Of a stretch of 64,000 bases of DNA, positions 53,691 to 61,330 are shown one piece after another. The DNA lies in the NCBI GenBank assembly GCA_035301265.1, contig DATGUP010000007.1:1-64000 (forward strand), written 5' to 3'. How positions within the stretch are numbered: position 1 is the first letter of the stretch; the number at the start of each line of letters is the position of its first letter. This DNA is from DATGUP01 sp035301265 (lineage in GTDB: Bacteria; Bacillota; Bacilli; Bacillales; Amphibacillaceae). The translations under genes and the position numbers were made by a program. The notes under the pieces were generated by a model that saw nothing but the letters and a program-made list of their open reading frames with translations, searched no databases and had not been told where the DNA came from.

Positions 53691-54821
53691 ATGAGGCAAT
53701 GGTTCATTTGGCTAATGACCGCTGCTACCATATTGTTTATCCCATTATCTGTATCAGCCCAGAGGGATAATGAAAATGAAATGAATATGTCGAATGAATT
53801 AGAAATTACAGTAGGGACCTATAATATACAGGCAGGTATGAACAACGATGGTAAATACGATTTGGATAGTACTGCAGAAACCATTCGCAAATCCGGAGCA
53901 GATATAATTGGACTGAACGAGGTTGATGTTCATTGGGGAAGCCGAAGTGAATTTGATAATGTGGTTAAAATTCTTGCAAACAAATTGGGTATGGAATACT
54001 TTTTTGCACCTATTTACAATTTGGATCCTTCCAATCCTGAAGATCCGAATAGACAATACGGTGTCGCTATCTTAAGTAAATACCCTATTGTACACGCCGA
54101 AAATCACTACATGACAAGACTTTCTACACAGGATCCTGATCCGTCACCACAACTGATGCCGGGCTTTCTTCAAGCACAAATCCATATAAACGGAGCGGAC
54201 GTGTGGTTTTATGTTACACATCTAGATTACCGCAAAGATCCGTATATTCGAGAAATGCAAGTTGAAGAAATGCTGGGTATCATTTCCGAGCACGATCATA
54301 ATATATTGGTTGGTGACATGAATGCAGAACCCGACGCACCTGAACTTGCGCCTCTCTTTCAAACGTTTCAAGATGCATGGGCATCAATCCATGACAGCCC
54401 GGGTTATACATTCCCTGCCGATGATCCCGTAAAAAGAATAGACAACGTCCTCTTATCACCGGATATAGAGATTCAATCCTCCCAAGTCATCGAATCGCTA
54501 GCTTCTGATCACTTTCCGGTTGTCGCTAATCTTATACTCACACCTGAAGAACATCCGTTCAATGCATCAGGTATGAAAAAACTTGTCGATTATTTGCTTG
54601 ATAACGGTGAATTCACAAACAACGAATCAGCTCTTGCCCTCAAGATACACTTAACTTCCGTCAGCTACTATGAGCAGAAAGCGCAAGCTAATAAAGTTGT
54701 CAAACATATGATAGGTTTTAAAAGGTTGCTTGAACATCAACAAGCCGAAAAAGTTATCTCAGACGATGCTTACGAGATACTAAAAACTGATGCTGATTAT
54801 TTGCTTAATAAATGGCAGTAA
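53691..54821 (+). CDS. secreted endonuclease/exonuclease/phosphatase-fold hydrolase with C-terminal shared module
   Basis: Predicted extracellular phosphodiesterase of the DNase I/sphingomyelinase superfamily; substrate unknown (DNA, phospholipid or other phosphodiester). Signal peptide 1-24 ends SVSA-Q. Catalytic residues visible: TYNIQAG, GLNEVD (metal Glu), THLDY (His), VGDMNAEPD (Asp-x-Asn) and ASDHFPV (Asp-His). The last 86 residues (54561-54818) are the module shared with the NagZ- and NamZ-type proteins (HLTSVSYYE, KHMIGFK, NKW). ATG at 53691 behind GGAGGG, 376 residues. Its first residues (MRQWFIWL) and ribosome site resemble those of the namZ-type gene (MKKWYVIPL), hinting that the 5' ends share an origin too. 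Confidence 0.9.
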   Translation: MRQWFIWLMTAATILFIPLSVSAQRDNENEMNMSNELEITVGTYNIQAGMNNDGKYDLDSTAETIRKSGADIIGLNEVDVHWGSRSEFDNVVKILANKLGMEYFFAPIYNLDPSNPEDPNRQYGVAILSKYPIVHAENHYMTRLSTQDPDPSPQLMPGFLQAQIHINGADVWFYVTHLDYRKDPYIREMQVEEMLGIISEHDHNILVGDMNAEPDAPELAPLFQTFQDAWASIHDSPGYTFPADDPVKRIDNVLLSPDIEIQSSQVIESLASDHFPVVANLILTPEEHPFNASGMKKLVDYLLDNGEFTNNESALALKIHLTSVSYYEQKAQANKVVKHMIGFKRLLEHQQAEKVISDDAYEILKTDADYLLNKWQ

Positions 54822-54832
54822 AACGTAACTAA

Positions 54833-54873
54833 GAAAAAGTGGATGATAGCTGATAGCTATCATCCACTTGTTG
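54833..54873. terminator. 15-bp perfect hairpin between convergent genes
   Basis: AAGTGGATGATAGCT and its exact complement flank a 3-base loop. A T-run (TTTTTC) follows on the minus strand, so it mainly ends transcription from sipW; it also lies just past the plus-strand hydrolase. Confidence 0.85.
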
Positions 54874-55035
54874 CTAACAAAAATTGAGGAATGATAGATG
54901 GAGAAAATTTCTCTCGGTTCCGTCGTGTCACCACGTTTAAAGATTAATCATGATAAAACGACTTAAAAATGCCGGTTGTAAAAGCAGCTGATACACTTAT
55001 ATATCAGTTTGAGAAGTATAAATGATTACGAACGA

Positions 55036-55575
55036 TCATGCGCTATTTTCAATTTGTCTCATCGCATCCCAAATCGTATAACAAGCATAGCTAATTAACA
55101 CCAAACCAGGTAGGATTAACAATAATGCGCTCCCTTCACGGGTGTTCGCAAAATGTGTTGCATAACCTAAATAAGGAATCATTAATCCGGTGTAGGTGCC
55201 TACGATGTTTTGTCGAAGAACAGGTTGAGCATCTGGGTCATCGTTGTTGTCTCCCTGAGTGATGTACTGCTTACCTTCGTTTTTGACTTCGACAATACGA
55301 TGCGTAACCAAAGTATTATCTTCAGTTCTATAAGTTATGACATCGCCTTTTTGGAATGAATCTGCCTCGTCGACGGGTTTGATCGCAATTACCGACCCAG
55401 TCAGTATATCAGGTTCCATCGAGCCAGAAAGAACTGTTTTAAATTGATAACCAAGAAATTCTGGTCCGCCTTCTCCAGATGCCCGTATACTGATCACAAC
55501 GCCGATCATAAGTATGAGAAATATAAAAAGCAGTGTTGTAACCATATTATTGATTATTTTGAAAATTCTTTTCAC
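55036..55575 (-). CDS. sipW: signal peptidase I of the SipW (ER) type
   Basis: Cleaves the signals of TasA/CalY-type proteins and TapA. N-terminal membrane helix (residues 8-32), catalytic Ser in VLSGSMEPDI, His in THRIVEV (the ER-type Ser-His pair instead of Ser-Lys), and a second C-terminal membrane helix (about 150-170). The start is a GTG at 55575 with AGGTG upstream. Convergent to the island's enzymes and a plausible partner of calY. Confidence 0.93.
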   Translation of the reverse strand: MKRIFKIINNMVTTLLFIFLILMIGVVISIRASGEGGPEFLGYQFKTVLSGSMEPDILTGSVIAIKPVDEADSFQKGDVITYRTEDNTLVTHRIVEVKNEGKQYITQGDNNDDPDAQPVLRQNIVGTYTGLMIPYLGYATHFANTREGSALLLILPGLVLISYACYTIWDAMRQIENSA

Positions 55576-55630
55576 GTTGATCACACCTGTTTTGTTTTTC
55601 TACGCTTTTGCGATATGTACTTGTATCGGT

Positions 55631-55810
55631 TTATTCTTCTTCAAAGTTATTGGCAACTGAGAGTGTAATGGTTACCTGCTGCTTGTCGTTAAATGTTGCT
55701 TCTGTTTGTTGCGTGATTTGACAGACCGCGAAAAACAGTATGTAGATGATCGCCAAAAACAGAAAAAAGCTTGTCTTGACTTGGCTGATGAATAATTTAA
55801 TAAAAGTCAA
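55631..55810 (-). CDS. miniature TapA-like (YqxM N-terminal type) protein
   Basis: About 59 residues with one membrane segment (FFLFLAIIYILFFAV) followed by TEATFNDKQQVTITLSVANNFEEE. This lines up with the N-terminal region of TapA (hydrophobic stretch, then a (T/S)AxFxD motif and alternating beta-like residues), while the long remainder of TapA (about 250 residues in B. subtilis) is missing. It precedes sipW on the same strand, the order of the tapA-sipW operon. TTG start behind AAAGGTGAT. It may be a functional minimal TapA or a plain signal-anchored relative. Confidence 0.65.
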   Translation of the reverse strand: MTFIKLFISQVKTSFFLFLAIIYILFFAVCQITQQTEATFNDKQQVTITLSVANNFEEE

Positions 55811-55819
55811 TTCAATCAC

Positions 55820-56160
55820 CTTTTAAAGCTATTGAAGGGTTACATATTCATTTTCTTTGCTATAAAATATAGTCAATAACCAAATTGATAATGAATCAGT
55901 AAATGCAAAACCATATTTAACTACAAGAATAAGTACAATACGGTAAGAAGTCAATTGCTTTTCGCATTGTTTTAAAAAATGAGACATTTCTGCCATGACT
56001 TTAGGCTGAATGATGAATTGTAAAAAATGCGTTGAAGAGGATAGGCTTGTAGATATCTCACGCCGTTAGAAAAAGAACAACAATAGCTCATACTGAAACT
56101 ATGAGAAACTAAAAGTATAACCCCTAATAGTCTGTCTCCTCCGTGTAACCTCAAGTCAAT
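55820..56160. other. intergenic region between yaaL and the TapA-like gene
   Basis: About 340 A/T-rich bases. TTGACT on the minus strand near 55875 could be a -35 for the tapA-like/sipW pair, but no -10 at proper spacing is visible. It marks the right border of the island; no repeat at the borders was seen. Confidence 0.35.
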
Positions 56161-56163
56161 ATC

Positions 56164-56200
56164 AAAAAAGACAAGGATCCAGCAAATTCCCCTGTCTTTT
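56164..56200 (-). terminator. terminator after yaaL
   Basis: AAAAGACA-GG arms pair with CC-TGTCTTTT across an 14-base loop; the minus strand continues TTTTTTGA. Confidence 0.8.
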
Positions 56201-56222
56201 CGATTTCAACAATATGATAATG

Positions 56223-56453
56223 TTATGATTTTCGATACATGAGAGCACTAATTTGACGTCGTTTAGCTTCGCGAAGCAAAAACAAATATTTGGCCTGGGC
56301 TAGATGCTCCATATAAAGGCTTTCTTCCGTCGTTTCTACACTTTTTTCCATAATGGATTGAATCTGCTTCCATTCCCGTTCCAAGACAAAAATCGACTCG
56401 AGCAATGCTTTATCGATGTCCCGTTTTCTTATTCTCCTTTTTCTCCTTGCCAT
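56223..56453 (-). CDS. yaaL: YaaL family protein (DUF2508)
   Basis: Small basic helical protein of unknown function, always near recR in Bacilli. LEREWKQIQSIMEKSVE and LAQAKYLFLLREAKRRQI are family stretches. 76 residues. Confidence 0.9.
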   Translation of the reverse strand: MARRKRRIRKRDIDKALLESIFVLEREWKQIQSIMEKSVETTEESLYMEHLAQAKYLFLLREAKRRQISALMYRKS

Positions 56454-56468
56454 GTTCTCACCTTAATT

Positions 56469-57065
56469 CTATAAGTCTCTTCTACCTTCAAGCGCTTTAG
56501 ACAGCGTTACCTCATCGGCATATTCTAAGTCCCCGCCGACTGGTAAACCATGCGCGATGCGCGTCGTTTTAATACCCGATGGTTTGACAAGGCGGGAGAT
56601 ATACATAGCTGTCGCTTCCCCTTCCACATTCGGATTAGTAGCTAAAATCAGTTCTTCAACGTCTTCGTCTTTCAAACGATGAATTAAGTCAGAAACGTTG
56701 ATATCTTCTGGCCCTATGCCATCCATCGGAGAAATCGCCCCGTGCAGCACGTGATATTTTCCATTGTATTCCTTCATTTTTTCCATGGCGATCACGTCTT
56801 TTGGATCCTGAACGACACAGATTACTGATCCGTCACGGGATGTATCCTGACAAATCGCACATGGATCCTGGTCTGTAATATGGCCGCACCTCGAGCAATG
56901 GGTCAGCTCCCGTTTGGCATTGACCAACGCGTTGGCGAATTTAAGCACGTCATCATCATCCATATTGATCACAAAAAAAGCCAGACGGGAAGCCGTTTTT
57001 GGCCCGATTCCCGGCAATTTAGAAAAACTGTCGATCAGTTTGGAAATCGGCTCTGGATAATACAT
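56469..57065 (-). CDS. recR: recombination protein RecR
   Basis: Loads RecA with RecO in gap repair. HhH motif LPGIGPKTASRLAFF, zinc finger CSRCGHITDQDPCAIC, Toprim domain ICVVQDPKDVIAMEK and Walker-like C-terminus. 198 residues, typical. Confidence 0.98.
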   Translation of the reverse strand: MYYPEPISKLIDSFSKLPGIGPKTASRLAFFVINMDDDDVLKFANALVNAKRELTHCSRCGHITDQDPCAICQDTSRDGSVICVVQDPKDVIAMEKMKEYNGKYHVLHGAISPMDGIGPEDINVSDLIHRLKDEDVEELILATNPNVEGEATAMYISRLVKPSGIKTTRIAHGLPVGGDLEYADEVTLSKALEGRRDL

Positions 57066-57078
57066 TCATCGATGCCTC

Positions 57079-57402
57079 CTAGAACATGCCACCAGGTAAA
57101 TTCATGCCTTTTGTAAACTGTCCCATCATGTCGTTTGTTTTATCATCGATTTGTTTGAGCACATCGTTTGTCGCTGCCAAAATAAGATCTTGCAACATAT
57201 CGATATCATCCGGATCGACGACTTCTTCTTGAATCTCAACATCGGTGATTTCTTTTTTTCCATTTGCAGTCACTTTGACCATACCACCACCAGCCGATGC
57301 CTCAAATGTCATCGCATGCAGTTCATCCTGGGCTTTCATCATTTTTTTCTGCATTTTCTGCATTTGTCTCATCATGTTATTCATATTTCCCATGCCTTTC
57401 AT
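57079..57402 (-). CDS. ebfC: nucleoid-associated protein EbfC/YaaK
   Basis: YbaB/EbfC-family DNA-binding dimer. MNNMMRQMQKMQKKMMKAQDEL and ASAGGGMVKVTANGKKEI are diagnostic. Start at 57402 behind AAGGAGG; the open frame overlaps the end of dnaX. 107 residues. Confidence 0.96.
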   Translation of the reverse strand: MKGMGNMNNMMRQMQKMQKKMMKAQDELHAMTFEASAGGGMVKVTANGKKEITDVEIQEEVVDPDDIDMLQDLILAATNDVLKQIDDKTNDMMGQFTKGMNLPGGMF

Positions 57403-57436
57403 GAAAAACGCCTCCTTAATGTAGTTGTAGCCAACG

Positions 57437-59122
57437 TCAATCGTGGATTTCCAATAGATCATCACCGACAAGTTTTCTCGCTTCTTCAATGAGCGGATCG
57501 GACTGCTCTTTCTCCTTCGTCTTTTCGAGCGACTTTTGTTCCTGTGTGGTAACATATTCGCTGCGTAATTCTTTCCAATCTTGAGCGGGTATTGGAATAA
57601 TGTCCAGTTGTTTACCGAGCTCCTGTGACAAAACCGACTCGATGAGATCTTGGTTGTCTAGGAACAACGAACAGTGGATCTCATATTTAAACGCTACAAC
57701 GAGTGCGGATTCAGATGCTGCGGCCGGTTTGCTATCCTGTATCGTCGCATGAGCCGGGGCACTTCTTGTTTTGAGTTTGCTTAAAAACGACGCCCATTGC
57801 GATTGGACTTCTTTCAAATTCGATCTTTTTGCCTCTGACAATACATGGTGAATTTTTTCATACGGAATTTTATAATGCGTTTTCTTCGTTCGTGGTTGCG
57901 CACGTCGCGTTTCCTTTGACGAGGATCTTTGCTCCAGTTCCGGCCTTTTTTGCAATGTAACCAATTGTTTTTCCAGCTGGGCCACCTTTTGCTGTAATTC
58001 AGCGATGGCATCGTTGTCGATCGATTCGCTTTCTCTATAACGATTGGCAATGTTAAGTAAAGCGATTTCGACAAACACTTTCGGGCTCGTCGTCCATTTA
58101 ATATCTTGTTGGCATTCGTTCAGCTCGATAATCGCATTCTGAATCCAATCTGGAGAGAGCATTTCTGCCAAATGTTTAAATGCCTCGTCAATCACGGCGC
58201 GTTCGAGAACTGTTTCAAGCGATGGTGCGCTTTTGTACAAAAGAAGGTCGCGAAGAAAATAAATTAAATCGAACACAAAACGCCCCGGATCTTTTCCGTT
58301 TTGGATCAAGTCGTCCAGCCATTTTAATGCATCATGGATATTTTGCTCATACATTGCTTGAACGATATCTGTTAAAATATTTTGAGATACACCACCGGTT
58401 ACGGCAAGGACATCTTCCAACTCAACCGTTCCATCGCTGTAAGAAATCGCTTGGTCCAAAATGCTGAGTGCATCCCGCATACCGCCTTCTGCAGCGAGTG
58501 CAATCGTCTCCAACGCGCCTTCGGTAATATCGAGATGTTCTTTTTCTGCGATATACCGCATGCGTTCTACCATCGCCTGATTGGAAATCGGCTTGAAATC
58601 AAAACGCTGACAGCGGGAAAGAATCGTTAGCGGAATTTTATGCGGTTCAGTCGTTGCCAAAATAAAGACAACATGTTTAGGCGGCTCTTCCAATGTTTTC
58701 AAAAGAGCATTAAATGCGCTTGTGGAAATCATGTGCACTTCGTCAATGATGTATACTTTATAGGGAACGGCACTTGAAGCATATTTTACCTTGTCACGAA
58801 TATCACGAATATCTTCCACACTTGTATGCGATGCGGCGTCCATTTCGATGATGTCGGAGATTGAGCCGTCTTGAATTCCACGGCACGCATCACAAACATT
58901 GCACGGCTCTTTTGCCGGCGCTTGTTCACAATTAATCGTTTTGGCAAAAATTTTCGCTGCGCTTGTTTTCCCCGTCCCACGCGGACCAGAAAAAACATAC
59001 GCATGTGAAAATTTTTCCCGAACAATTGCGTTTTGCAACGTCTGCGTGATATGTTGTTGGCCTACGACATCATTAAAAGTCTGCGGACGCCATTTACGGT
59101 ACAGTGCCTGATAGCTCATCAT
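57437..59122 (-). CDS. dnaX: DNA polymerase III gamma/tau subunit
   Basis: Clamp-loader motor. Walker A FSGPRGTGKTSAAKI, zinc module CNVCDACRGIQDG, Walker B VYIIDEVHM, TTEPHKIPLTILSRCQRFDFK. The C-terminal third (from about 380) has a coiled coil and a charged region. About 560 residues. Start ATG at 59122 or one codon later, with GGAAGGG upstream. No internal frameshift signal was looked for in depth. Confidence 0.97.
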   Translation of the reverse strand: MMSYQALYRKWRPQTFNDVVGQQHITQTLQNAIVREKFSHAYVFSGPRGTGKTSAAKIFAKTINCEQAPAKEPCNVCDACRGIQDGSISDIIEMDAASHTSVEDIRDIRDKVKYASSAVPYKVYIIDEVHMISTSAFNALLKTLEEPPKHVVFILATTEPHKIPLTILSRCQRFDFKPISNQAMVERMRYIAEKEHLDITEGALETIALAAEGGMRDALSILDQAISYSDGTVELEDVLAVTGGVSQNILTDIVQAMYEQNIHDALKWLDDLIQNGKDPGRFVFDLIYFLRDLLLYKSAPSLETVLERAVIDEAFKHLAEMLSPDWIQNAIIELNECQQDIKWTTSPKVFVEIALLNIANRYRESESIDNDAIAELQQKVAQLEKQLVTLQKRPELEQRSSSKETRRAQPRTKKTHYKIPYEKIHHVLSEAKRSNLKEVQSQWASFLSKLKTRSAPAHATIQDSKPAAASESALVVAFKYEIHCSLFLDNQDLIESVLSQELGKQLDIIPIPAQDWKELRSEYVTTQEQKSLEKTKEKEQSDPLIEEARKLVGDDLLEIHD

Positions 59123-59296
59123 GCATGTTCCCTTCCTCAAATTCTCTTTTATTATACCTGATTTGGTGGGTGAATGTGAACCATGGTGTTAGCAAACGGA
59201 GTGGAAAACATGGTGAGAGGGATTATGAAATGACATGCATGATACGGATGTTTAAAATGTTTGCCTCCTCTTTTGTCACTTCTTACGATAAATAAT

Positions 59297-59324
59297 ATGA
59301 AACCCCTTGCCATCCGACAAGGGG
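59297..59324 (-). terminator. terminator of the SRP RNA
   Basis: CCCCTTG and CAAGGGG with an 8-base loop, followed on the minus strand by TTTCATATTATT. Confidence 0.8.
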
Positions 59325-59337
59325 AAATCATTATGTA

Positions 59338-59611
59338 AACCGTGCACCCACTGTTGATGCAACAGCCACAAGCGTTACCCAAGTTCATGGCTCAGCCTAG
59401 GCTTCCCTGCGGCACACAGAAATGACCACTTACTGCTGCTTCCTCCCGGACCTGACAGGGTTCATGGGTTTCTGTTGCGCAGGACCTAAACATCAACACC
59501 AATCCCTTGAGGCAGGCCTTGCAGCCGCTGCGCCTCGAGTGGGAATTCAGCCTTGCTATAGCGGATTGCAAGTACAGGGCACCGCTACCTCCCCGCCTAG
59601 CACGGCACTAT
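59338..59611 (-). ncRNA. ffs: signal recognition particle RNA (scRNA)
   Basis: RNA of the large (about 270-base) Bacillus type with the Alu domain. On the minus strand it begins GTGCCGTGCTAGGCGGGGAG, has the apical SRP54-binding loop (GGTCCGGGAGGAAGCAGCAG region) and ends near GGGTGCACGGT. Ends are set by comparison from memory and may be off by a few bases. Upstream of dnaX as in B. subtilis. Confidence 0.95.
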
Positions 59612-59613
59612 TT

Positions 59614-59642
59614 ATTATACTGGCTTTGGATAAGAATTGCAA
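59614..59642 (-). promoter_or_regulatory. promoter of the SRP RNA
   Basis: TTGCAA (59637-59642), 17 bases, consensus TATAAT (59614-59619) on the minus strand, ending a few bases from the RNA start. Confidence 0.9.
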
Positions 59643-59685
59643 TGGCATATTTTTGCAGTAGCATATCTTAGAGCGAATACACATA

Positions 59686-60189
59686 TTAATGAGACGCTTT
59701 TTTCCTTTGCCGTAATACTTGAAAAAAATCCGTCAGCAACTGGCTGCATTCCTGTTCTAAAACACCACTTGTTACTTCGGCCTGATGATTGAAACGCTCA
59801 TCTTCCAGAAGATTCATGAGTGAGCCGGCACAGCCTGCTTTCGGATCAAAAGCACCGAAAACGACACGTTTGATACGCGACTGTACAATAGCGCCCGCGC
59901 ACATTGGGCAAGGCTCGAGCGTCACATACAATGTGCAGTCTTCAAGACGCCAGCTGCCGATGGTTTGATTGGCTTGTTGAATGGCAATCAACTCCGCATG
60001 CGACAGTGTTTCTTGCCTCGTTTCGCGGACGTTGTATCCTGTAGCGATGACCTCGCCATCGTGAACAATGACTGCGCCGATCGGAACCTCACCGTGTTCG
60101 CGTGCGTTTATCGCCTGATTGATCGCTTCTTTCATGAATATTTCATCTGACACATTTATCACATCGTTTCTTAGAAGGTTTTCTGTCAT
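59686..60189 (-). CDS. tadA: tRNA-specific adenosine deaminase
   Basis: Converts A34 of tRNA-Arg(ACG) to inosine. Zinc-deaminase motifs HAELIAIQQA and PCPMCAGAIV, catalytic Glu in HAE. The core starts near IFMKEAINQAINAREHGEVPIGAV. The 5' end is unclear: the open frame reaches 60258, an ATG lies at 60189 and a GTG at 60153, none with a good ribosome site. Confidence 0.94.
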   Translation of the reverse strand: MTENLLRNDVINVSDEIFMKEAINQAINAREHGEVPIGAVIVHDGEVIATGYNVRETRQETLSHAELIAIQQANQTIGSWRLEDCTLYVTLEPCPMCAGAIVQSRIKRVVFGAFDPKAGCAGSLMNLLEDERFNHQAEVTSGVLEQECSQLLTDFFQVLRQRKKASH

Positions 60190-60393
60190 TATCGTAATTA
60201 TGATGACATTCTTTAGCAAATAAACAGTTGATATAGACACCTTAAAACAAGAACACATTATGATGTAAGAATATTTATAGACACATCCACAATTTCCCTA
60301 TCCTTTCCGCACCATCTCTGATAAACTAAGGGTAAATAACTGTATGTTTGCTCTTGATTAGAGAATGATAAAAAGAAACGGTGGTGATCGGCT

Positions 60394-61254
60394 GTGGATA
60401 GATCTGTTTTTTCTGATTATGCATGGTATGAATTGTTCGGACCGGTCTGGTTTGTTGCGATGGCTCTCTTGTCGTATTTATATGTGAGAAAAATCGTCCT
60501 CTCTCATCGGTATCAGACCACGCATCACCATATTGGATATTTTTTTAGCGCTGTGATTTTATTATGTATTGTAAAGGGCAGCCCATTTGCTGTGATCGCC
60601 GATAATTACTTGTTCAATGCCCATGTCTTACAGCTATCGATCATGTTCTTTGTCATCGCACCATTATTTATTCTCAGTTTACCCGAAGATCTGTGGAATC
60701 AATATTTTTGGAACCACCGCCTTAAAATGACTATGAAAATATTAGGGCACCCATGGCTAACAGCCATTTCCTTCAACGGACTCGTAACGATTTATTTCAT
60801 CCCGCGTGTATTTAACACTTTGCAGGAAAATGTGTTTCTTTTAGCTATTTCGCAAGTCATTCTTATGGTGAACGCATTTTTATTATGGTGGGTGATCATC
60901 TCACCGGTACCTAAAGTAAGCAATTTTTCATATTTAACACGTATAGGCTATATTTTCTTTACAGCTATGTTGCTTATGCCGATCGGAATCTTTTTGCTCG
61001 TTATTCAAAAGGCGCATTATCCGGTTTATGAAACCGTTGCCGGCGAGCTTTTCCCAGGATTGACCGCGGTTTATGATCAGCAATTGGCGGGCGGATTTTT
61101 AAAAATCATTCAACTGACGAGTTATACTATCGCTCTTCTTAAGATTGTCATGGCTTGGGGAAGAAAAGAAGAGGAAAAAGAAGGTGAAGTCGGTGACAAG
61201 AACATCCGCGTCGTCCAAGGCATCCCCATCCGTTTAAACAACAAAAAACGATAA
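60394..61254 (+). CDS. ctaG: CtaG-like cytochrome c oxidase assembly membrane protein
   Basis: Seven hydrophobic segments and conserved histidines (FNAHVLQLSIMFF, THHHIGYF) of the caa3-type CtaG family, needed for cytochrome caa3 maturation in B. subtilis. A basic C-terminal tail. 286 residues. GTG start behind GGTGGTGATC. It stands alone here, away from ctaCDEF, between tadA and sleL, so this copy may be a paralogue. Confidence 0.82.
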   Translation: MDRSVFSDYAWYELFGPVWFVAMALLSYLYVRKIVLSHRYQTTHHHIGYFFSAVILLCIVKGSPFAVIADNYLFNAHVLQLSIMFFVIAPLFILSLPEDLWNQYFWNHRLKMTMKILGHPWLTAISFNGLVTIYFIPRVFNTLQENVFLLAISQVILMVNAFLLWWVIISPVPKVSNFSYLTRIGYIFFTAMLLMPIGIFLLVIQKAHYPVYETVAGELFPGLTAVYDQQLAGGFLKIIQLTSYTIALLKIVMAWGRKEEEKEGEVGDKNIRVVQGIPIRLNNKKR

Positions 61255-61330
61255 CGGTCATCAAAGGGTATATCTCCTGTCCCTCTTTCATACATTGGTG
61301 GTAGAAAAACCTATGAAGGAGGGAGTATGT

